DNA of 10,830 nt, taken from the NCBI GenBank assembly GCA_002292015.1, contig DBBD01000116.1, positions 1 to 10,830 of the forward strand, in the 5' to 3' direction. The stretch comes from Firmicutes bacterium UBA993. Its GTDB lineage: Bacteria > Bacillota > Dethiobacteria > DTU022. This document shows positions 5,194 to 10,830 of the stretch, in pieces. Made by a program: the position numbers and the translations under genes. Every line of letters begins with the position of its first letter. Within the stretch, counting starts at the first letter, position 1. A model generated the notes under the pieces. That model had not been told where the DNA came from, made no database searches, and saw only the letters and a list, made by a program, of their open reading frames with translations.

Positions 5194-7533
5194 ATGACCC
5201 CAGAAATCATTCTCGTACTTTTAATCCTGGTTATTGCCATCCTGCTTTTTATCACCGGTATTTTCCGCATGGACATTACCGCCCTGTTGGTTTTACTAGT
5301 GTTGGGCCTTAGCGGATTGGTTGATCCCTCACAAGCCCTGGCTGGTTTTGGCAACGCCGCGGTGATAACCGTTCTTGCGATGTACATTCTCTCCGCAGGA
5401 CTGACGCGCACGGGGGCTGCCAGCCTGTTTGGGGCGCAGTTGTTGAAGTTTGCGCGCGAGAGTGAAGCACGCCTGATAGCCCTGCTAATGACGGTGGCTG
5501 CGATTCTCTCGTCGTTTATGAACAATGTCGGGGTGGCGGCAATGTTCTTGCCGATTACGCTGGAGATTTCACGCCGCACCAAGCGCCCGCCATCGCGCCT
5601 GCTATTGCCGATGGCATACGGCTCACTGCTGGGTGGCCTCATCCTGCTAATTGGCACTTCCAGCAATCTGATTGTGCGTGACGTGATGCGTGAAGCCGGC
5701 TACGTTCCGCTAGGGATTTTCGACTTCGCTCCTGGTGGGCTGGTGATTTTGTTTTTTAGCGTGATCTACACGACCTTGATAGGCCGCCGCTTCCTGCCAG
5801 TGCGCCAGACGCCCCAAGCGCTCTCAGCAGACGATCCTAGCGATTCGCTTCACTATGGGCTGCAGGAACGTCTGGCGATGCTCATTCTGCCGCCGGACAG
5901 CCCGTTGATTGGCAAGACGCTTATCGAAAGTCGTATCGGACGCATCCTGGGCCTGAATATTTTGAGCATCCAGCGCAAAACAGGACACAGCCTGAACGCC
6001 GATCCGAATACTGTTTTGGAAAGCGGCGACCGTCTGCTGGTGCTCGGGCGGCTTGAACGCATCGACGAGGTCAGCCAAAGTCCTCTGTTTAGTATTGAAG
6101 AAGACACACCGGCCATCAAACGGCTGGTAAGTGGCAGCGTTGGCATGGCTGAATTTTGCGTCATGGAAGATTCGCCATTTGTCTCTAAAACCCTGGCAGA
6201 AATCGGTTTTCGTCAGCAGCATGACGTCAACGTGCTGGCGATACGCAAAGGTGAAATGGTTCGCCGCACCAATTTGCAGGACATCACCCTCAACCCTGGC
6301 GATTTTCTGCTGGTACAAGGCCCGCTTGAGAATATTGAGAGCCTGGGCAGCCTGCCGTTCTATCGCCGCCTGACCTTAAAAGATATTGCCTCTTACCAAC
6401 TCGATGACCGCCTGCTCTCAATTCGCATCCCTGAAAATTCTTCGCTTATTAGAAAAACACTGTCCGAATCTCGCTTGGGGGCAGCCTATGGCCTGGCAGT
6501 GTTATGGATTGCACGTAGTAACCAGGATTGGCATTTGCCCAACCCATCTATGCGTTTGCAGGCTGACGATTTGCTGGTGGTTGGCGGCAGGCCGCTGGAT
6601 ATTGAGGTCATCAAAGGTTTACGGACGTTACAAGTCGAGCGTCGGGTCGAGGTTGATTTGGATGATTTGACCAGCGGCCCGGTGCAGATTGTTGAGGTCA
6701 TGCTCTCGCCGCAGACCACCCTGGCGGGTAAGAGCCTACGCGAGATTCGATTTCGTGAGAAATTCAGCGTTTCGGTGCTGGCCATCTGGCGCGGCGAACG
6801 CGCTTATCACAGTAACCTGGGTGAGTTTCCATTGCAGCTAGGTGATGCCTTGCTATGCTACGGCGAGCAGGAGCGATTAAAGAACTTGGCACGTGAACGC
6901 GATTTCGTGGTCTTGAAAATGGACATGCAAGAGCCGCCACGCATCAAGAAGGCGCCGCTGGCCAGCGTGATTATGCTCTCGGTAGTTTTAGCAGCCATCC
7001 TGTTTGGCCTGCCCATCTCGCTGGCGGCCCTGGCTGGTTGCGTGTTGATGGTGCTGGGCGGCGCGCTATCGATGGATGAAGCCTACCAGTCCATCGAATG
7101 GCGTTCCATTTTCGTCATGGCGGCTATGCTGCCAATGGGGCTGGCCATGCAGCAGAGCGGAGCGGCGGCTTGGCTTGGCAGCCTGGTGGTGCAAACCCTG
7201 GGCAACTATGGCCCCTCAGTTATCCTGGTCGGACTGATGTTCTTTACCACGCTAATTAATCAGTTTATGCCGAGCGCGGCGACCGCTGTAATTATGACCC
7301 CGATTGCGCTCAACACCGCTGCCAACCTAAATATTGCCCCACAAGCTTACGTGCTAGGCATGGCTTACGTCATTGCCGCCTCTTTCCTCAGTCCGGTGGC
7401 ACACCCGGCCAACCTGATGGTGATGAGTCCCGGCAGCTATCGATTTAGCGATTATATCAAACACGGCTTGCCGATTGTCCTGATTGTAATTATTACCAGT
7501 GTCCTGGTTTTGCCATTGCTATTCCCTTATTAG
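5194..7533 (+). CDS. SLC13-type permease with four internal RCK_C (TrkA-C) domains
   Basis: This is an inner-membrane ion-coupled carrier of the divalent anion/sodium symporter type (substrates in the family include sulfate and di/tricarboxylates). An N-terminal membrane half (about 1-200) carries FMNNVGVAAMFLP (108-120) and GTSSNLIV (154-161). A C-terminal half (about 586-779) carries the matching NQFMPSAATAVIMTP (689-703) and SPVAHPANLMV (733-743). Between them are four cytosolic RCK_C-like units at about 223-292, 313-383, 404-475 and 497-567. Each has a (G/R/S)K(T/S)L segment (K241, K332, K421, K513) and ends in a GD/DD-LLV-G strand. Family members I know of, near 590-610 residues, have two, so 779 residues fits an extra pair. 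RCK_C domains bind ligands and gate transport. The ATG follows AGAAGGAG by five bases. Arginine is almost always CGC/CGT, with single AGA and AGG codons, unlike dctP, which suggests acquisition by transfer. The substrate is unknown. Confidence 0.88.
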   Translation: MTPEIILVLLILVIAILLFITGIFRMDITALLVLLVLGLSGLVDPSQALAGFGNAAVITVLAMYILSAGLTRTGAASLFGAQLLKFARESEARLIALLMTVAAILSSFMNNVGVAAMFLPITLEISRRTKRPPSRLLLPMAYGSLLGGLILLIGTSSNLIVRDVMREAGYVPLGIFDFAPGGLVILFFSVIYTTLIGRRFLPVRQTPQALSADDPSDSLHYGLQERLAMLILPPDSPLIGKTLIESRIGRILGLNILSIQRKTGHSLNADPNTVLESGDRLLVLGRLERIDEVSQSPLFSIEEDTPAIKRLVSGSVGMAEFCVMEDSPFVSKTLAEIGFRQQHDVNVLAIRKGEMVRRTNLQDITLNPGDFLLVQGPLENIESLGSLPFYRRLTLKDIASYQLDDRLLSIRIPENSSLIRKTLSESRLGAAYGLAVLWIARSNQDWHLPNPSMRLQADDLLVVGGRPLDIEVIKGLRTLQVERRVEVDLDDLTSGPVQIVEVMLSPQTTLAGKSLREIRFREKFSVSVLAIWRGERAYHSNLGEFPLQLGDALLCYGEQERLKNLARERDFVVLKMDMQEPPRIKKAPLASVIMLSVVLAAILFGLPISLAALAGCVLMVLGGALSMDEAYQSIEWRSIFVMAAMLPMGLAMQQSGAAAWLGSLVVQTLGNYGPSVILVGLMFFTTLINQFMPSAATAVIMTPIALNTAANLNIAPQAYVLGMAYVIAASFLSPVAHPANLMVMSPGSYRFSDYIKHGLPIVLIVIITSVLVLPLLFPY

Positions 7534-7598
7534 GAGTAAAAACAAAAATAATAGCCCCTGGGTATTCGATAGCATAGTTTTTAAGTGCAAATAGGGAC

Positions 7599-7614
7599 AA
7601 GGTCAGAAGGTCAG
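7599..7614 (+). repeat. Short tandem repeat in a convergent gap
   Basis: AAGGTCAG occurs twice in direct tandem in the 114-base gap between the two convergent genes. TGCAAAT also appears on both sides (7586-7592 and 7621-7627). No good intrinsic terminator is visible for either gene here. The repeat may be incidental. Confidence 0.3.
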
Positions 7615-7647
7615 CAGAAATGCAAATTCCCTTTTGATATCTAAAAA

Positions 7648-8610
7648 TTAACGCGAAAGAATCATCGCCAGGCGATAGAGCTCTTCCGGAAACGGTTTTC
7701 GATCAGCGAAACAACCGTCTAGCGCTACAGGCACAATTTCCTGGCCACGCAGAGCCGTAAAGAACCCGCTTTTCCCCTCCGCCAGCCAGTCTACCGCTGC
7801 AGCGCCCATGCGGCTGCCCAACAGCCTGTCGACCGCGCTCGGGCTGCCGCCGCGCTGGATATGCCCCAATACGGTAATCCTGGTTTCAACCTCAATTTGC
7901 TTTTTAATCGCTTCATTCATTTCATAAATGTTGGCGGCACCCTCGGCAACGATAATGATGCTGTGCGTTTTTTGCCGTTTTATGCCCTGCATAATCCTGC
8001 TGCAGATTTGAGAGAGGTCGTAGTCCATTTCAGGAACCACGATCGATTCGGCGCCGCCCGCTAAGCCGGCTGTCAGAGCCAGGTATCCGGTTTGTCGTCC
8101 CATTACCTCCAACAGAAAAACCCTCTCGTGTGAAGTGGCAGTATCGCGTAGTCGGTTGATGGCGTCAAGGATTGTATTAACCGCCGTATCGAAGCCGATT
8201 GTCTGATCAGTGCCATTAATATCGTTATCAATAGTTCCGGGGATGCAAGCAGTCCGGATCCCCTGCTTCTCAAGAGTCATAGCACCCATAAAAGAGCCCT
8301 CACCGCCGATGACAACCAGGCTGTCAACGCTTTCACTTTTTAACCGCTCAGCCGCTTTGATTTGGAATTCGGTCTGAAACATCTCTGGCGCCCGTGCCGT
8401 TAAAAGAAAGGTTCCGCCGCGCTGAATAATATCTGCAACCGAGCCCAGTTCAAAATCGATAACCGGGTTGCCGTTAAGCAATCCGGTAAAGCCGCGTTGG
8501 ATGCCGCATACCTGGTAACCGCAGTAGATGCCCTTGCGCACAACCGCCCGTAATGCGGCGTTCATGCCCGGAGCATCGCCCCCGCTTGTAATTACCGCAA
8601 TTTTTTTCAT
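7648..8610 (-). CDS. pfkA: ATP-dependent 6-phosphofructokinase
   Basis: The enzyme phosphorylates fructose 6-phosphate to fructose 1,6-bisphosphate in the cytosol, the committed step of glycolysis. The 320-residue length equals that of bacterial PfkA. Visible landmarks are the ATP loop ITSGGDAPGMNAA (7-19), the catalytic TIDND (126-130, D128), HERV with R163, MGR (170-172), and GHIQRGGSP (249-257) with H250 and R253. PGTIDND and the Gly in GGEGS indicate ATP rather than pyrophosphate as donor. The Mg-site motif is GGEGS, with Glu104 in place of the usual Asp. At the effector site R21, R25, R155 and E188 are kept, but the position of E. coli R54 is Leu55 and K211 is Arg212. The ATG start follows AAGGAG (8622-8627) by 11 bases. 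The gene lies 134 bases downstream of the PurL-like gene on the same strand. Confidence 0.95.
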   Translation of the reverse strand: MKKIAVITSGGDAPGMNAALRAVVRKGIYCGYQVCGIQRGFTGLLNGNPVIDFELGSVADIIQRGGTFLLTARAPEMFQTEFQIKAAERLKSESVDSLVVIGGEGSFMGAMTLEKQGIRTACIPGTIDNDINGTDQTIGFDTAVNTILDAINRLRDTATSHERVFLLEVMGRQTGYLALTAGLAGGAESIVVPEMDYDLSQICSRIMQGIKRQKTHSIIIVAEGAANIYEMNEAIKKQIEVETRITVLGHIQRGGSPSAVDRLLGSRMGAAAVDWLAEGKSGFFTALRGQEIVPVALDGCFADRKPFPEELYRLAMILSR

Positions 8611-8631
8611 ATCTCCGCAAGCTCCTTCGGG

Positions 8632-8671
8632 AAAAATAAAGCAGTCCGGAATAGCGCGCCACTGAATCCGG
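8632..8671 (-). terminator. Weak terminator or attenuator upstream of pfkA
   Basis: Read on the reverse strand, CCGGA (8671-8667) can pair with TCCGG (8650-8646) across 16 bases. A TTTATTTTT run follows at 8640-8632 after a five-base gap. The stem is short and the T-run is displaced, so termination would be partial at best. It sits just before the pfkA ribosome site and could uncouple pfkA from the upstream gene. Confidence 0.3.
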
Positions 8672-8744
8672 CTAAACGCAATTTATTCTAGGTCAACAAT
8701 TCTCACCATCCCCGGAACGCTTGTCCCCCCTAACGCGCGGGCGG

Positions 8745-9845
8745 CTATCTATGTTCTGCCAACAGCTCAGCCGGTGGCTGGTGGGGAATTCGGGCAATTT
8801 CTTTGCTGCCGTAATTGAAAACCGCTTCCTTACCGGAGGTGATTGAACCAATCTCGACAGCACTGACTCCTTTTGTGCGTGCAACTGCAAGCACTTTTTC
8901 CACATCCGAAGGGGCAACCTGAAATAGCATACGGGCCTGAGTCTCACAGATCAGAATTTCTTCCGGGGTAAGTCCTTCTATATTTACCGGAGCCAAGGCC
9001 AAGTCGACTGCAGCGCCAAGACCGCCAAAGCGAACCGATTCACTTACAGCAGCACCAATTCCAGCGGCGCCCAAGTCGGAACAGGCATTAACCTTGCCGG
9101 TTTCAATTACGGCCAGAGCAGCTTCCATCGTTGCCCGTTCTTCTTCAAAAAGAGCTATAGCAGGCCGCATCACATCGACAAGCCCGGCCCGGTAAAGGGT
9201 ATCGTTGCCGTCATTACCGGTTGTGCCAAGAATGATCAGGCGGTCTCCGGCATTTTTAGCCGGTTTGGTAAGCGGTTTTTCAATGACCAGCCGGCCAATA
9301 ACCGAAGCAACAACCGCGGGAACAACATCGCTAAAAGAGGTCGACAGCCCTCCGCCAATCACGAAAACGCCCATCTTTTCGCACATATCCCTGATACCCC
9401 TGACCATCAGGTTAACCCTTTCTCCACTGGTCATTATTTCGCATTCGCCGCAAGTACATTTTTCGGAAAAACCACAGGGGCCTACGATTACCTCCTGGTC
9501 AAGCGGCCTGGTACCAATGAAGTCGAGCAAAAAAAGCGGCCGGCCGCCCATGGCTACCACGTCGCGCATTGCTCCACCGGCGCCGGTGGCGGCACTGTCA
9601 TAGGGGCGGGGCACACATGGAGAACAGTGACTCTCCATCTTTGCCACTACCAGACCATTGTCTCCGGGCATTTTGAACACGGCAGCATCATCGTTGGCAT
9701 CAGGGCCAATCAGCAAAGCTCCCGCTGATTCCCTGCCCACTTTTTCATTTAGCTCTTTAAAGGCACCAAAATCGATCGCCTTGTCAATATTGTGGTGCAG
9801 GTGGATGAATAGTCCGTGCATCAACGCTCTTTCAATATTGTTCAT
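8745..9845 (-). CDS. Stand-alone PurL/AIR-synthase-like protein with a cysteine cluster
   Basis: The protein belongs to the PurM/PurL/SelD/HypE/ThiL ATP-binding superfamily and most resembles the first half of PurL. The N-terminal domain has NDDAAVF (51-57), an ESHCSPC segment (71-77) where PurL has ESHNHPS, then AATGAGGAMRDVVAMGGRP (85-103). The C-terminal domain has SDLGAAGIG (256-264), VNIEGLTPEEIL (287-298) and ETQARML (301-307), close to the PurL 'SESQERML' region. It has 366 residues, against over 700 for PurL, and lacks the SEHCSYK motif and the second half, so it is unlikely to make FGAM. Nine cysteines include C74/C77 and C124, C130, C132, C135, suggesting a metal site. The ATG is preceded by AGGAGG (9853-9858) at seven bases, and a good promoter lies upstream. 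pfkA follows it. The reaction is unknown; a phosphotransfer role like HypE or SelD is possible. Confidence 0.75.
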   Translation of the reverse strand: MNNIERALMHGLFIHLHHNIDKAIDFGAFKELNEKVGRESAGALLIGPDANDDAAVFKMPGDNGLVVAKMESHCSPCVPRPYDSAATGAGGAMRDVVAMGGRPLFLLDFIGTRPLDQEVIVGPCGFSEKCTCGECEIMTSGERVNLMVRGIRDMCEKMGVFVIGGGLSTSFSDVVPAVVASVIGRLVIEKPLTKPAKNAGDRLIILGTTGNDGNDTLYRAGLVDVMRPAIALFEEERATMEAALAVIETGKVNACSDLGAAGIGAAVSESVRFGGLGAAVDLALAPVNIEGLTPEEILICETQARMLFQVAPSDVEKVLAVARTKGVSAVEIGSITSGKEAVFNYGSKEIARIPHQPPAELLAEHR

Positions 9846-9876
9846 CAGTGAGCCTCCTCTGGTTGATTATTGCTTA

Positions 9877-9906
9877 ATTATACAGGCAGTTTTCTCTAAA
9901 TGTAAC
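9877..9906 (-). promoter_or_regulatory. Promoter for the PurL-like gene (and perhaps pfkA)
   Basis: On the reverse strand a perfect TATAAT lies at 9882-9877, with GTTACA (9906-9901, four of six to TTGACA) 18 bases upstream. Transcription would begin near 9870, leaving a leader of about 25 bases that carries the AGGAGG ribosome site. Confidence 0.6.
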
Positions 9907-9953
9907 CCTTAAAATAGTTCAGCTTTTATGATCGGGACGCATTTTCTGCAACA

Positions 9954-9986
9954 ATTCCGGGTAGGGAAAGAAAAGAAACCGGGAAT
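9954..9986. promoter_or_regulatory. Imperfect dyad in the divergent intergenic region
   Basis: ATTCCGGGT (9954-9962) and ACCGGGAAT (9978-9986) pair at eight of nine positions across a purine-rich 15-base centre. The dyad lies in the 335-base gap between the PurL-like gene and the second permease, where an operator for either divergent gene could be. Apart from this dyad and the promoters noted, I see no gene or RNA in 9846-10180; its right half is AT-rich. Confidence 0.3.
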
Positions 9987-10002
9987 AATCGGCCCGCCCC
10001 CG

Positions 10003-10032
10003 TTGATTATAAAAAAGGAAACATGATAGTAT
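10003..10032 (+). promoter_or_regulatory. Candidate promoter for the second SLC13-type permease
   Basis: TTGATT (10003-10008, four of six) and TAGTAT (10027-10032, four of six) are separated by 18 bases. The predicted leader to the start at 10181 is about 140 bases, long enough to hold a regulatory structure, but I see no recognisable riboswitch. The support is weak consensus only. Confidence 0.3.
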
Positions 10033-10180
10033 TAAACTAGGTTTATGATAAATGATAATAACAAGAAATGATTAAAAACACTCTGATCGCGATAACCCTT
10101 AACTGTTTGCTGTAACTTAACAAAAGTCCCTATTGCACCCGGGCAAGCCAGTTCAACTCAAATAAAAAGGTGAAGCTGCG

Positions 10181-10830
10181 ATGGATCAGGCAATTGCCAC
10201 AACATTAGTTATCCTTTGTGTCACTATCGTTTTACTGGTTTTTGAGATTGTCCGCCTTGATGTTGCCGCGCTGTTGTGTCTCCTGGCTCTCGGCTGGAGC
10301 GGAGTAATCTCACCCCAGGATGCATTTTCCGGGTTTGCCAGCAGCGCGGTCATTGCCATCATCGCTGTGATGATCCTCGGTTACGGCATCTCTAAAACAG
10401 GGTTGATGGATCACTACTCAAAACTGGTGCTGGAAAAAGTTGGTGTAAACCGTTCAAGGCTGGTGCTTATAATGTCACTTGCGTCAGGTTTACTGTCAAC
10501 TTTTATCCAGAATGTCGGTACAGCCGCTCTTTTTCTTCCGGGCATTAAAAATCTGGCCAGGCAGAGTAAAATACCCGCTGCGAACCTGGTAATGCCGATC
10601 GGGTTTGCTACCATTTTGGGGGGATCAATCAGCATGGTTGGCTCCAGCTCGCTGATCGTGGTTAACGACCTACTGCGCGGCGCTGATTTGGAAGCATACC
10701 GTCTTTTCAGTGTGGCTCCTGTCGGGTTGGCCCTCTTGATCTCCGGTATTGCTTATTTCTTTTTCCTCGGCCCCAGTATCTTGCCTAAACACTCAGAGCA
10801 ATCTCTGTATGTTTCCGATCAGGAAAAACT
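10181..10830 (+). CDS. Second SLC13-type permease, N-terminal part (cut by window end)
   Basis: The frame is open from ATG at 10181 to the edge (216 full codons). The start follows AAAGGTGA (10166-10173) by seven bases. The visible part is the N-terminal membrane half of an ion-coupled anion carrier. It is clearly homologous to the permease at 5194: RLDVAALLCLLALGWSG (25-41) matches RMDITALLVLLVLGLSG there. FIQNVGTAALFLPG (108-121) matches FMNNVGVAAMFLP, and MVGSSSLIVVNDLL (152-165) matches LIGTSSNLIVRDVM. After the last visible helix (about 181-200) the sequence becomes polar (LPKHSEQ), where RCK_C domains begin in the first permease, but whether this one has them lies outside the window. 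It is divergent from the PurL-like gene. The substrate is unknown; sulfate or a carboxylate is typical of the family. Confidence 0.85.
   Translation, partial: MDQAIATTLVILCVTIVLLVFEIVRLDVAALLCLLALGWSGVISPQDAFSGFASSAVIAIIAVMILGYGISKTGLMDHYSKLVLEKVGVNRSRLVLIMSLASGLLSTFIQNVGTAALFLPGIKNLARQSKIPAANLVMPIGFATILGGSISMVGSSSLIVVNDLLRGADLEAYRLFSVAPVGLALLISGIAYFFFLGPSILPKHSEQSLYVSDQEK

Noticed and set aside
5157..5666. 169-residue reverse frame opposite the SLC13-type gene
   Set aside because: It is rich in Arg/Ser/Thr with no domain, as expected of a shadow of a strongly coding forward gene with clear family motifs.
5824..6318. 164-residue reverse frame inside the RCK_C region
   Set aside because: It lies entirely within the coding region of the permease and has no family features; a shadow frame.
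9205..9603. 132-residue forward frame inside the PurL-like gene
   Set aside because: It is Ser/Pro/Thr-rich with no domain, opposite a gene with clear AIR-synthase motifs.
9846..10180. Origin or CRISPR-like repeats in the AT-rich part of the divergent gap
   Set aside because: TGATAAATGATAATAA is simple AT-rich sequence. There are no regularly spaced repeats and no cluster of DnaA boxes.

Overview
The window looks like chromosomal DNA of a Gram-positive anaerobe of the Clostridia type. The evidence is strong Shine-Dalgarno sites (AGGAGG variants), housekeeping promoters of the TTGACA/TATAAT kind, a lipoprotein-type solute-binding protein, a sigma-H-like promoter and moderate GC content. I cannot name a species. 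There are eight protein genes, two of them cut by the window edges. I see no rRNA, tRNA, CRISPR array or intact insertion sequence.

Layout: (1) 1-104 is the C-terminal tail of a phenylacetate-CoA ligase-like enzyme. A gene-free stretch follows, with a sigma-H-like promoter and two tandem intrinsic terminators. (2) 437-3465 is a complete TRAP transporter operon, dctP-dctQ-dctM, with a stem-loop between dctP and dctQ and a 4-base overlap between dctQ and dctM. (3) 3486-4631, reverse strand, is a beta-class DNA methyltransferase with no visible restriction partner; its promoter region carries dyad sequences. (4) 4632-5193 is a divergent intergenic region ending in a near-consensus promoter. (5) 5194-7533 is an unusually long SLC13-type permease with four internal RCK_C (TrkA-C) regulatory domains instead of the usual two. 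(6) 7648-9845, reverse strand, holds pfkA and, upstream of it, a stand-alone protein resembling half of PurL, with an unusual set of cysteines. (7) From 10181 a second SLC13-type permease runs off the right edge.

How the parts fit: the TRAP system imports an organic acid using an ion gradient, and the adjacent acyl-CoA ligase suggests, without proving, that an aromatic or similar carboxylate is the substrate. The two SLC13-type permeases are probably also anion/carboxylate carriers, and at least the first should be gated by a cytosolic ligand through its RCK_C domains. PfkA is the committed step of glycolysis. The PurL-like protein lacks the second half and the N-terminal motif of true FGAM synthetase, so its reaction is unknown. 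It and the four-RCK_C permease are the most unusual items here.
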